Origin: Flammula alnicola
Lineage: Eukaryota > Basidiomycota > Agaricomycetes > Agaricales > Strophariaceae
Direction: 5' to 3'
DNA: 64,000 nt
Assembly (NCBI GenBank): GCA_015499995.1
Contig: JADNRV010000010.1
Span: forward strand, 248,001 to 312,000
Shown: piece by piece, positions 10,686-22,637 of the stretch
How positions within the stretch are numbered: position 1 is the first letter of the stretch
Layout of the letters: the number at the start of each line of letters is the position of its first letter
The notes under the pieces: generated by a model
Databases searched by the model: none
The model's input: only the letters and a program-made list of their open reading frames with translations
What the model was told of the DNA's origin: nothing
Program-made: the position numbers and the translations under genes

Positions 10686-12339
10686 TTATTTGAACTGAAA
10701 GGAGAAGATATTAGGAATCATTGGCGTAAAAGTTTGGACGACTCACGTTCTTGCCATCAACCCACTTCTTGCCGCCGATCTCGAGATCCCAAGCAAGGGC
10801 AGCATCGAAGAAGGCTTTGTCCTCGGCGTTGTTCTTCACGTCGAGTTTCTTGTACTCGTACGACTCCCAATCGGGGGCAACATCAACAACGGGCTTGGCA
10901 TCCTGACCACGGAGGATGAGAGCTCCAGAGATAGCAGAATCTCCCGAGGTGCCAAGAACACCGACAGATCCAAAGAGGTACTTGCGAGACGCCTCGAGGC
11001 GTTGAAGAATCCTCCAATCTGGTTGGAAGACATGAAAGTTGGGTGAGCTCTTCATTGTATTTGAAGTCGATTCTCCATGTGGAGAAACCTTCATAGTCGA
11101 AGCTGAACACCTGTTAGCACCTTTCCACTATTACCAAAGACAAGCAGCTCACTGCTCGTAGAACCACTCAAGAGCGCCACCGGCACCGCGGGTCTCCTTG
11201 TTAGAGTAAGCACGCTTCCAGTCCTCGAGGTTTAAAGTTGATTTGGGGAGGTCGTCAAGGGGGTTCTTGACCTTGGGTTCCTCAGGAACAAGAGGCTCCT
11301 CCTCCTCATCGTCAACTTCCTTGGCTTTTGGCTTCTTCTCTGCCTTGGGGGCGGCAGGGGCAGCAGCAGGGGCGGGCTTCTTCTCTTTTGGTGGAGGGAC
11401 GAACTGAATAGCCTTCTCGATGTATGTGGTCTCACCAAAGACGGCTTTCAGCTTGGGCTGGTTGACAATGGTCTCGAAGTGGCGGAGAAGGTTGGGGAGC
11501 TTGGCACGCAGAGCTGCGTCGATGGTCAAACCAACAGACCTCTGGATAAGGGCAGCGATGAAGATATCGGCAAGGGTGATGCGCTCGCCAACAAAGAAGG
11601 TTCGTGTGGAGAGGTGTGCGTCGAGGGAGTTCAGTGTGCGGATCTGGCGGTCGGTAAGGCTGGTGTGTGTCTGGGTATTTGGGTGAATCTCGAGCAAGAG
11701 CCACGGATCTGACAATCAACTTACGGTCTTGTTGTAGGGGAAAGAGCCGCCGCACAAGGCGCGGATGAAATCGGTGTATGTGTCGACTTCAGTTTCAGCG
11801 AGATGAACCCACTGATCAATGAGAGCGGCGTCTTCTAAGGATCCACCGAGCAGGCCAGAGTTAGGTGCCAGGGCAGCAACTAAATAACAAACAAGCTGAT
11901 CAGTATTCTGAAACTCGCAAACAGAAGTACGAATAAAATAATTTTCGACATGAATCTGATTACAAGGATTCACAAGAAAACAAAGTGATCCTCCATCGCT
12001 CCATGTTCAAGGCTCTCAACCCTTCCGATCGATTAGATAACTGATAAGAAAACTCACCGTAACGAGCAATGGCAGCGCCCTCGAATAACTTGAAGCCATC
12101 AGTGCTCTCCCAAGCTGGGATCTTGCCGTGAGGGAACTTAGCCAAGAATTCAGGTTTCTTGTTATCGACGAAGTGCTCATAGCTGGCCGGAATAGCGATC
12201 TCGATGCCCGCAAAAGCTGCCACGGCTTTGATCTAATGTCGAGTCAGACATCGATTTCTCGGGAATATCAGACGCATTAGCTTACGGCCTTTCCTTTTGC
12301 CTGATAGGGAGTAGCCCACAAAGTTCCTGCTGGTGCCAT
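10686..12339 (-). CDS. EEF1G: Translation elongation factor eEF1B gamma subunit
   Basis: This subunit of the eEF1B guanine-exchange complex has an N-terminal glutathione-transferase-like domain and a C-terminal EF1G domain. The start at 12339 gives MAPAGTLWATPYQAKGK. The GST part includes FEGAAIARY, TRTFFVGERITLADI and a helical C-terminal half. A Lys/Ala/Glu-rich linker follows (PPPKEKKPAPAAAPAAPKAE region), then the EF1G domain (NPLDDLPKS, LEDWKRAYSN, EWFYEHFDYEGFS, KYNEELTQ). It ends in FK and TAA at 10686, like other eukaryotic gamma subunits. Two one-base losses without introns, near 11036-11042 and 11001-11003, shift the frame inside the most conserved segment (MSSNQIGGFFN). A housekeeping gene should not be broken, so these look like sequence errors. 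Confidence 0.88.
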
Positions 12340-13223
12340 TTTTTGAGAATTTATGATGAAAGATGGTAAAAGATGGAGAACGAGATAACTTTCCGAAATT
12401 TTTGTCTCTTCGCTCGCCATCATCTTTGACATCACGTGCCTTGACGTAACCTCAGGGTAGGCTTTTTGACTGCGCGCCGCCGTTGTTCGCCTTCTTTTTC
12501 CACGACTCTCAAGCAAGAACAACTCTGAATCACACATTCTATGCAAACGCTTTTGTGCAGGAAATTTTGGAAGCGCGCAAATCCATCAACAGAAGGTAGC
12601 CTATTACTTACCTTGTTTCGACATAATCATACTTACATATCGTCAGTTAAGATCTAGAAAGCAGTCGATTTGAATGTCAAGGGAACAGTTGGCATTCAAT
12701 TGTGACCTTCTTATTCTTTGAGAATGCACCACGATATGGCACGCCACCCTACTTGAGCCCGGTTTTCCCTGCGTGGAGCGACCCACATTGCCGAATGACA
12801 CCTAGCTGTGTCGATGAATGGTTGAATGCCACATTTCTTTGGATGTCTGACAATCGACAACAATGATACCATTGCCTAATATCGCATCCTCAAGCGTGAT
12901 TCTGAGAACGATTGACGCGCAGTCTTCTCTAGCGACCAGAAGATACGGCTTGAAATAGCACTTGAATTCCCACTGCGACACGGGGTTTCCTCACATGGGA
13001 ATGCAGAGCTTCTTCTGTCTCTAAAAAGCCAACTCGGCGTTCTTGGATCTCGATGTGGATAGTTTGGCCGGGGGTTCCTCTTGCTTCTGAACCGCTGCTA
13101 TGAAATGAGGTATGCCGACGGTCGTGGCTTGAACAGCCTCCAGGCCTGAGGCACGCATGAATGGAAGACTTTGAGCTATATAATCCCTCACGAAATGGTC
13201 AATCAGCCGCACACCTTTCCAGA
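12340..13223. promoter_or_regulatory. Divergent intergenic region
   Basis: It separates the diverging eEF1B-gamma and PX-chitinase genes and should hold both promoters. No other gene or specific motif was recognised. Confidence 0.4.
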
Positions 13224-15577
13224 ATGTCTCCTACTGTTATTATCGCAAACCACACTACTGCGTCTAAGCCCCGGCCCCATATTCTTTACACCGTCCAGGT
13301 CAATGTTGACGGCAAGGAGTTGATTCCCAGAGGCGCTACTCGGAGGTAAGCCGTTTTTTGCCTTACTGCGGAGGATCTGGTCACTCAACATGGCGTGTAG
13401 TTCGTCGCGCTCCATGGCAAGTTTGGTCCGAAATGTTTTATCGATTTAACCTTGCTGACACTAGGATACAGAAGCGTTGAACGATCCCTACAATCTACCC
13501 CCGAAACGCCTCTTGGCCACGACCTTCATTCCCTCTGCCTGGGTCGATGACGGTCTCATTGCCGAACGCAAGATCGGATTAACCGAGTATCTTTTCGACA
13601 TTCTTTCGACCCCAAAGTACAAGGACCAGCCTCTCATTTTCGAGTTCTTGTCTGCGCAGACCTTACAGCGTGACCAGAAGTTTGACCTTGAAGACGCCTT
13701 ACCATCAACCCTCACCAGGACTAAGGCACTGACCCTCGCTTCTGGCGCAGCGGACAGTGAAATCAGCACCAGCGCCGCCATAATCAGCGCCGCGTACTAC
13801 CCGGACTGGTCGGCTATTCCTCCTCAGAGCATCGATTTCTCAAAGTTTGACATCATCTTCTACGGTGGGTCCCTCCTCTTTCTATCTCGACAAATTACCG
13901 CTAAGTGTCTCTTTTCTAATTAGCCTTTGCGACTCCGAGCTCGACCTCAACCGTCAACTTGGGCAGCCAGGCGATCCTGAAGCAGCTCGTTACAAGCGCG
14001 CGCAACAGTGGATACGGCACTCGTATAGTTCTTTCCATTGGTAAGTTATATGTGAGTCCACAATTCGTTTAACAGGCTAACAGCAATCAGGTGGTTGGGG
14101 GGATGCTACTATTTCAGTCAGGCATGTTCCACTGCTGCCAATAGGACTACATTCGCCAACTCGATCTCCACCACGATCAACAGTTACAGCCTTGATGGTA
14201 ATTCTCATGTCTATTTTGCTGTGATCTTGACTTATTTCTTTATAGGCGTCGATGTTGACTGGGTACGACGTTGCTTGCTGCCGGTAACCCATGATGCCAG
14301 CGGATGCTCACATTTTTCGTAGGAATATCCAACAATCCTGGTGCCGGCCAACCTTATAGCTCCGCCGATACAGCAAACCTGCTGAGCCTATTTAAGTTAT
14401 TGAGGTTTCTCTTGGTTCATACCTTTTCTTTAATTGTCAGATTGTGACGCTGATCGGAAACACCTCTTAGGTTCATCCAAGATCATCTCTGCCGCCGTGC
14501 CCCATACGACCTGGCTGGGACCGGATGGTAATCCCCTTGCGGATGTTTCAGCATTTGCCAACGAGTTGACTTATGTCAATATCATGTGAGTTCAATTAAT
14601 CGCATTTTGTCCCCAGTCTTCTAAGCGAAATGTCAAAAATAAAGGAATTATGATGTCTGGGGAGCATCCGCTACTCCTGGTCCTAACGCGCCCCTCGGTT
14701 TGTCCGAAACACTTTTATCCACCGTTCTCGACGTTAAGTATGAAATAGGCGATCTCTGTCATACATCCACACAGCCCGTCGCCAGCGCTCAAGGTGCCCT
14801 GGCCCAATGGAAGGCTGCGAAATTCCCTGCATCACAGGTAAGATGTTTCGATACTCTTGATATGTTCCTGTTAGCTTACTTAACCTCATAGCTTCTCCTT
14901 GGGTTGCCTTTGTACGGATATGTCTCGAAGAGCTCCAAGACTGTCTTGACGGGTAGCTCGGTTCCTTCAGAGAACATGAACATTCTCCATCAAGCAGAGG
15001 TGAAGGCAGAAGACGGCAAGATTGCCACTACCTTCCTCAATGGCTCCCACCCAAAGAATACTGCTGAATTGACAAGTCAAGAGCGGCAACGGCGTCCGTT
15101 AGCTTGTCTGCCTACTGGGGACAGCAAATCGCTTTCAGCGACATTGTCAAAGCTGGAGCCTTGGTGAAGAAATCTGACGGTACCTATGGCCAGGCTGGAG
15201 GGTTCACGATGGCTTGGGATAACTGTAGCGATACCCCAGTAGCCTCATTAGTTTTGTATCCTTCGTCCGTTAATTGACTTATATTATTCCAGTACCTCTA
15301 CAACACGGCCCAAACCACGGTTGTAACTTATGATGGTCGGCAGCCTTTTCTTTTCTCGTGCATCCTATTATATATATATATCCTCTCGCAGATACCTGGT
15401 CTCTCGCCGACAAAGCAGCATTCGCGAAAACGAGCGGTATGGCTGGATGCTTCACGTGGTCCCTCGACCAGGTATGTTTTCACAGGAACCATGTTGACCA
15501 TTACCTGCGTACTGATGCATATTTAGGATGATGGACTTACTTTGCAGAATGCTATCCGCAAGGCTCTCGGAAAGTAG
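13224..15577 (+). CDS. PX-domain plus GH18 chitinase fusion, copy 1, frame broken
   Basis: The N-terminal PX domain, a phosphoinositide-binding fold, shows HILYTVQVNVDGKELIP, then RRYSE in a shifted frame, FVALHGKFG, LPPKRLLATTF and AERKIGLTEYLFDIL. One uninterrupted exon (about 13477-13865) runs from PX straight into the GH18 start (IISAAYYPDWSAIPP, FSKFDIIFYG), so the fusion is not an artefact of joining two genes. The GH18 barrel has SLDG, VDVDW and E split by an intron, giving the catalytic DxxDxDxE motif, then LLGLPLYGYVSKS and GCFTWSLDQDDGL before the TAG at 15575. No signal peptide is seen. Frame changes without introns occur near 13330, 14330 and 15080. It either carries sequence errors or is decayed. 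Confidence 0.75.
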
Positions 15578-16730
15578 AGAGAGAAGCTTGTCTTCCCTCG
15601 CCGCTTATTCTCACCGGAAACGTTACGAAATTTTTATGAGTACCAGGACTATATTTTGCATATTTTATAAAAATATACACGTTGCCCGTTAATTTTCTTG
15701 GTGAAAGAGTACTCCGACCTTTCAATCATCGTCAATGTTCAGACTGACGATTTTTGGATGAAAACTCAGTACTCAGCCTCTGAGGCTTTCTAAATGAGGT
15801 AATTTTCTGCTGCAATTCGACCCTGTCAACAGGATCGGCTTTTTGCGGACCCTCCAGCTTTTCGTTTCAAACATCCATTGAGGCTGTCTTGTTCTCAAAT
15901 AGTCCTTCTCTTACCTTCTACATATGCCCCAGACTCGGACCCTCCGGGCCCCGGAACTCGATTTCGATGGTATGGTTTAGAGTGAACTTCTTCTATCTGC
16001 AGGATATTATGGCCTTCTCTTCGCAATCACTTTGCGAGCATGCAGGCCACAGAGATCGTCGCGGTTTGCCAGATGACTCTTGGCTGTAGTTTTCCAGTGT
16101 TCCACATGGGTTGGTCCTTGCGGAACTACTTTGTGTCTTGCGTTTTGGTTGAACTTCAGATTAGAATACAACCGCCTCTGCATCCATGACTACTTCCCGC
16201 TTCAAGCGTTCTAATAAGGATCCGGGGCAATGAAGGGGTTGTCAGATCCGTTTTGGTACACGGATGAAACTTTATGGCTGTAACGCCTGCTATCAATGTA
16301 TCAATTCAGCCTTTCATGCTTTCCCGAAAACCTCTGCTGGTCTGCCTATGCTTACTCCTTCGTCTTTTCGACCAACAGGCATTGTCAGGTGAAGCTTGGA
16401 CTGTCTTTCTTTCCGTCAGCGCCACCGCGGAACGCTTATCCGCCATCCGAGTACTCCGTATGGTGTGCTAATGTTCACCTTCGTCGCAGCCTTCATTTCG
16501 GCGTGAAACATAAGTGAACGCCTCCCCCAAGCCTCTCCTGTCCCCAAGGAACCTGCTTCCATACTTCAATTCGTAAGGTACCCAAAGAAGGAAATGAAGT
16601 TTCCTCCGATTCCGCTGTCATAACAAAGGTATACACCACCAGTCGTATAAAAGCAACTTCAATGAATTTCGGATTTCCCCCAGACATTGTATCTTGCTCT
16701 TCTTATTCTCTTTTTATCACCACAATTTCA
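15578..16730. other. Intergenic between the two PX-chitinase copies
   Basis: No gene was recognised. The last few hundred bases should hold the promoter of the second copy; CT-rich tracts precede its ATG at 16731. Confidence 0.4.
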
Positions 16731-18975
16731 ATGGCATTTGTCGACTCTGTCGAAATTCCAACCATACCACGTCCTCGACGCCCCAACCTCATGTCCTGTA
16801 ATTATTAAGGTCCTTCGCGATGACGGTACTGTGTACGAGGTCATGCGGAGATACTCTGAGGTGCGCATACCTCATTTCGAGCGCATATATGCGCCAAAAT
16901 ACTGATAACTGCTCTGCGATACGGTCAGTTTGTGGCTTGAGAGATCTTCTGGGCGGGTCGCTCCCACTTCCACCGAAGCGCGTTGTCGCGACGACTCTCG
17001 CGCCCTCTGCGTGGATCGACGACGATCTCATCAAGGAACGAAAGATCGGCCTTCAGATGTATTTGACTGATCTCATTCATGACTTGGAACGTCGCAGGCA
17101 TCCTGAGTTCCTCAGTTCTTGCTCCGGGTGACTGGAGCAGCATCGGCCAAGCGCCTGTCTCCGGCTCTCTTCCCGACATGGTTTCTAAAACCACTCTGGC
17201 TTCCAAGGCCGCTGCTTTCAAAGACGACAATAATATAAAGTTTGTAGCTGCCTCATATTACCCGTCATGGTCCTCAGACACACTCGCACCCAATACGATC
17301 GATTTTTCCAAGTTCGATATCCTTTTCTTTGGTGGGTGATAATAGCCTCTCACATCCTAACTCTACCTCAACTTCTTTTACATCAAGCGTTTGTAACGCC
17401 TAACGGTACTGCTGGTATCAACTGGGATGACGGTAGTCAGGACACACTGAAGAAGCTTGTCTCGAGCGCGCGTAACAGTGGAAGTGGGACGAAGATTGTC
17501 CTTTCAGTTGGTAATCTCCATTCCCTTCCACTGCATGGCGTGTTAGAACTCAATATATGCGTCGCGTAGGTGGATGGGGCGGAAGCCACTGGTACAGTCA
17601 AGCAATGTCGACGGCGACTAATCGTGCCAAGCTTGTGGATACGCTCGTGGAAACTGTTAACTCTTACGGGTTAGATGGTAAGCGTCCCTAATCGCCATCC
17701 TCTTACTATGGAAGAGTTTAAAGTCATTAACTATAGGCATTGACATCGATTGGGCAAGTACTCAACTTGTATCGGACTTCATTAGAGCTCCAAAGACTGA
17801 CTATATGCAGGAATATCCGAACGCTCCAGGAGCAGGGAATCCACACTCCTCAGCAGATGCGACGAACCTTTTGAATTTCTTTAAAACACTTCGGAACGCT
17901 CTGGTAGGAGTTCATAAAAACCATATCTTTTTTAATTGAACCCCAATTTCTGTTAGGTTCTTCAAGATTATATCTGCGGCGGTAACTCATCTTCCGTGGC
18001 TAGGAGACAATGGTTCACCCCTCAAAGATGTTTCGGAATATGCGACCTACATGACTTATCTCAACATCATGTTAGCATTTGCCTGGGGTGGTTGTAGGAA
18101 TATCACTCACCAGGCGCTTTTCTAGGAATTACGACGTCTTTGATTCGTCATCCCACCCAGGACCAAACGCGCCTCTAGGTAAGTTGTTTCACTTGTCCAA
18201 CGTTTAAAATAAGCGCTCATTTTTTGAAGGGGACCTTTGTAGGACGAGCAGCCAGCCCAATGCTAATGCTCACGCAGCACTCGCTCAGTGGGCCAGGGCC
18301 GGGATGCCGGCGTCGAAGCTTCTTCTTGGCCTAGCTTTATACGGATACGTTTCGAAAAGCACGGACAAAAAGCTGACAGGAAGCTTCGTTCCCTCGGCGA
18401 CTGATTCACGCTTTCCATCTGGCGCGCATCCCAAGTATCGACGAGATTCGAGTAAAGGGAGCCCCGCGTTAGGCGACCTCAGTACTATGTGGGGCCAGCA
18501 AATTCCATTCAGTCAACTCGTCAGTTCTGGAGCACTAGTCAAGAAGGATGACGGAAATTATGACGCTTCTCATGGGTACACGATGGGTAAGACGCTATTC
18601 CTCTATTCTGTTTGCTGTTTGAATGTTTGATTTCTTACACTCAAGCCATTCCAGGATGGGACGATTGCAGCGATACTCCGGTGCGAGAATCTCATTACTG
18701 TTCTTTGCGGTTCACATAAGGGCTAAGTTTGTTTGAATGTTTTAAAGTATATATTTAACACATCTCGGACAACGGTCGTCAGCTACGACGACACTTATAG
18801 CATAGCGAGCAAGACTCAATTCGCCAAGGATTCTGGGATGGGAGGATGCTTTTCTTGGTCGATGGATCAGGTACGCGCTCGATTCTATGTCAATTCATAC
18901 CTAATAATTTAATCTGGATTTCAGGATGACGGTCTTACTTTGCACAATGTGATGCTTCACCACTTAGGGAAATGA
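16731..18975 (+). CDS. PX-domain plus GH18 chitinase fusion, copy 2, frame broken
   Basis: This tandem paralogue of the preceding gene starts MAFVDSVEIPTIPRP. PX motifs are IIKVLRDDGTVYEVMRRYSE, LPPKRVVATTLAPSAW and KERKIGLQMYL. The GH18 part has FVAASYYPSWS, IDFSKFDILFFGG, LSVGGWGGSHW, the catalytic DGIDIDWE, EYPNAPGAG, YLNIMNYDVF, LLGLALYGYVSKS and GCFSWSMDQDDGL, ending at the TGA at 18973. The Trp/Glu codons of the active site are separated by a GC-AG intron (17754-17810); copy 1 has a normal GT donor at the same place. One-base losses shift the frame near 16775, 16800, 17110 and 17958. No secretion signal is apparent, so an intracellular or membrane-linked role is inferred. Confidence 0.75.
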
Positions 18976-19599
18976 AGCGCCCATCTTTGCCGCCGTCGAT
19001 CGATCGATGTTGATCGCGACCGTGTTGTGGAATGTTGGTCCAAATAGCCATGACGTCAATTATTGTATGCATATGATTCACCATTGAAATTAGAAATCGG
19101 AAAACTTTATAGATCAGGTGTATTTCCCGAGGCTTTGAATGCGAACTCATATCGCGTTCATTAGATTTTAGGCAGGCTACACATAAAATACATGTCAGGA
19201 GGTGGCTCTAGCGTCTACAAGCGAACCCCCAATATGGCACTACACAGCAACTATACAGTGTTATACGGTATAACCCCGTGAGGTTGCTCGACTGCCAGAC
19301 TCGGGACTGCCGAACTTACGGCCTGCAAGAAAGATGAGGAAAGAGTTTCAATCAGGAAAACGTCGAACAACGAAGTACGGAGATGCGCACCTCGCATACT
19401 ACAATTACACTCATGTTCCTCATATTTTGTTTCTGCGCCGGGGGAGAAGGGGTTGGACCCGATGAGGGATACTTGGTCTGGCTCTCCGAAGAAAGAAGGG
19501 AACCTCAGTTCGACTGGTTCCGCGAGCCTTTCGCGAAGTCGTCCTCGGCCATTGGAACTAGGGACATATGGTTAATGAATGCCATATTAAAACAGTGGT
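18976..19599. other. Intergenic, no gene recognised
   Basis: This is a tail-to-tail spacer between the second PX-chitinase and the DUF6534-like gene. Nothing further was recognised. Confidence 0.4.
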
Positions 19600-21424
19600 T
19601 CATGAAGAATTGTCGTACATGGCCAGCAAAGAGTTGGCGTATACTGTAGGGAAAGACGGTCATCAGCGACAGATGTTTAGGAGAAGGTAGCGTACTACTG
19701 ACATCGTGTAACTGAGAGTTCCATGCCGAGATAGAGCAGCGTGTTTGGTTGCGCGACGTACTGGAAGTCATCAAGTTCAGAGCTTTGACTACTGGCCCAC
19801 AAGACGACAGTTACACACTAGGATGATGCACAAGATGGCGGCAAGGCTAAACGGAAACGCATTTAGCATTAGTCTTTCCTGCATGTTCGTTGCAAGAACT
19901 CGTACCTTGTCATCAGACCTGAGCCAATGAAATATTGAATTAAACTCTCGAGGACCGTTTCACTCCTGTCATGGTACAAAAAGGTTAATACGAGATTTAG
20001 CATTCGCGGTCGTAAAGACTTACTTTATGGTTCCAGCGCTGCTCTTGTGCAAGAGTAAACACATCGCGACGGCAATAGAACAGTCGACGATAGCCGTCGC
20101 CCCGAATCCGAGGTAGACGATGTACTTTGGTTTCATATAAGTCTCGAAAAATATAGTGGAGATTTTGGTGGCGGCTTACTTCGAAATTCTGGGAAAAGCC
20201 ATTGATGACATCGATCTTTTGTCTGTCGTCAACTCGTTAGAAAACTCGGGAATGAATGGGGCATGGTTGGGATGTGCTGACGTACAGTTGGCTTGTGAAG
20301 ACTGAGTTGAATGTCGGTTAGAAGAGGTCAAAGGCTTGGTACGAAACGCAGACTCACTGACTGCAACAGCTGTGTAACGAGTCAAAAATATATCAGTACA
20401 ACTTTCAAGGCGTAGACTTGAGACGCACCAAGAGCGAAAAGAGCGATGACAATGACGAAAAGCTACGCGACCAGTGTATAAGTCCTATGCGATGAACGTA
20501 GATACATTCAAACATACCTGCGCTGCACGCGTAAAAGTCTTGGCTAATAATAGATTGCTTGATACTGTATTTGCAGGCGGGGACGTGTCGGTTTCTGATA
20601 ATAGAACTGCTGAGAGTGGAATAAGGACTCACATCTCCAGATCTGAAAAAGGTAGAAGCTGTAGAGAAATAGATTAGCCTCTTTGGCTCCGCGGGTTGTA
20701 TCGGATGATGACAACGCCGAGATGGGCTTACATACCCTTGCACGAGAACGATTAACACGACCTGACAGACGGAATGATTGATTCAGGAAAGAGCCAATAG
20801 GAAATGAGAAGAAAAAAGTTACTTGAACCGAGCCCAATGCCTTGTGGTAAGGAGCGTTGAGCGTTATAGTTGCTTGAAATGAGAGTGAAGAAGTACCTTC
20901 AGACTCCTAAAGAATGACACAGCCATTAGGGACACGAGGATGTTCAGGGTCGAGAAATCGTACCATAGGACATGCGGTCCAGCCACAGAATATCCAAGTA
21001 GTTGGATGACCAGAGAATAGACCAGGTACATTGAGAATACCAGATGAAGGGTGTCCAAGAGGCTGGTGAAATTCACGAATAAGATGAATGTTACATGGAG
21101 AGATAGAATACGGGTCACCAGACGACGCCAATCTAACGCCACAGATAATAATGTTCACTAAGAAACGGCCAAACGGAAAAGAGAGAACGCACCATGAATT
21201 GCGCAGTAATGGATCATTTGAGCTAGTGGTGTAGTACTGATACGCTTGTCGTACGGTGATCCCGTACAAGCTGTGGCGTTCATCAGCGTTCAAAACGGGA
21301 GGACAAGAAAAAATCACGAGACGCACATTGCGCCTATTGAGAACCCGAAGAAGGCCGCTCCGAGAGTTGTGTGAAGCTCGGTGGGTATGGGTTGGTCCGT
21401 CATCGTCTGCATTGTCGAGTTCAT
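19600..21424 (-). CDS. DUF6534-like seven-pass membrane protein
   Basis: Many small exons encode hydrophobic segments typical of the large basidiomycete DUF6534 group of multi-pass membrane proteins, whose function is unknown. The start at 21424 gives MNSTMQTMTDQPIPTELHTT, then GAAFFGFSIGAM, LYGITVRQAYQYYTTSSNDP, LLDTLHLVFSMYLVYSLVIQ, VVLIVLVQ, FVIVIALFALG, YIVYLGFGATAIVDCSIAVA and ETVLESLIQYF. The last exon reads YANSLLAMYDNSS, ending at a TGA at 19600-19602. These pieces match the usual order of helices in the family. Some exon joins are uncertain, for example after LLRNSW, where a 143-base intron fits best. The C-terminal cytoplasmic tail is short. Confidence 0.6.
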
Positions 21425-22637
21425 GATCCTGCCAAGTTACAGCCTAGTGCTGAGGGAGAGGGAAGGGTCGTGAAGAGGAAATTAGAGTGCGTGTAGGGGA
21501 GAACAAGAGGACAATGCGCATATTTGTCAGGCGATGTCAACTTTATCGTCAGGGTCGTGCGAGCTCCGCTGAAGTCTTCATAGCGGCGCGATCAAAAAAG
21601 GGTTCCTAGATAAGATCATTCCGGACTCTATCTGAGAACACATGGGATATCAATTCGACTTCTGAGCATTCGACGCCTCTGCACTGCCCTAGCATGTTAT
21701 CCACTGGCAGCTGGTGCCAAAACCTACCTATGACTCTGCCTCCAATACTCAATTGTATGACATAAACAACAGCGCTCGTCTTGCATCCCCCGCAGCGCTC
21801 CCCGAGTCTCGACTTTCAATTCATTCACCTTGCGAACAGTACGGATATGTGTAAATGCTGCGGGTACGATGGGGCTGGCGATAGCATTCATCCTTGGCCT
21901 CGCAATTAAAGCAGCCTGAAGAGACGTGAAGAGAGCTCCTGAGGGACTTTCTTGAGGCTGTACGATGCAAACCTTTTCTGATAATCATTAGCTGTAGGTG
22001 TAGATGGAAAGCGCCAGAAGAGTGTTGAATTAATGGATGCCACACATATCTCATTACACAACTGATCAGAGTCTCAACCGAGACGGTAATAAAGTAGGTC
22101 ATCAATTTCCGTGCACTCACTTCTTCGCCGCTCCACCCACAACGGATCCTCTAGTTGACGAGCCAACATCTTGTCAGGACCTAGCTTATCATATGATAAC
22201 ATAGAAGAAACCCACTACAAAGTATACAAATCCGATCTTGTGGCCAAGGTCCCTTGGCGGAGGTCCAGCAGCAACTTCTTGTCGATCCTTAAGATGACGG
22301 CATACTAGAAAAGGGAAAGGAAGATTGCCTTGGATCCATCCAGGAGTCTAAATATAAAACCCACTAAGCGAAAACGAGACACAAACGATGGGAATATCCA
22401 GGAGTGGCGGGTGCATGTACATATGTATTCAAACACCGTCAGCCATCGTTTTAGAACAGGCGCCTATTTAAGTTGCAGTATTGTCGGGCGTCCAAATTAT
22501 GTTTAATTCGGGACTTGTAAAAACAGCTGCATATCTCATGATAAACTAATTCATGAGCTCGGAAAGGACGAATACTGGGAACTTGTACACGGTGAGGGGA
22601 ATACAAATAGAATGTGAGTTCCATCATGGACTTCCAA
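21425..22637. other. Intergenic with a possible DUF6534 remnant
   Basis: At about 22050-22120 on the minus strand, RKLMTYFITVSVETLIS resembles the ETVLESLIQYFIGSGL segment of the neighbouring membrane protein, so a relic of a second copy is possible. No complete gene is seen in the rest. Confidence 0.3.
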
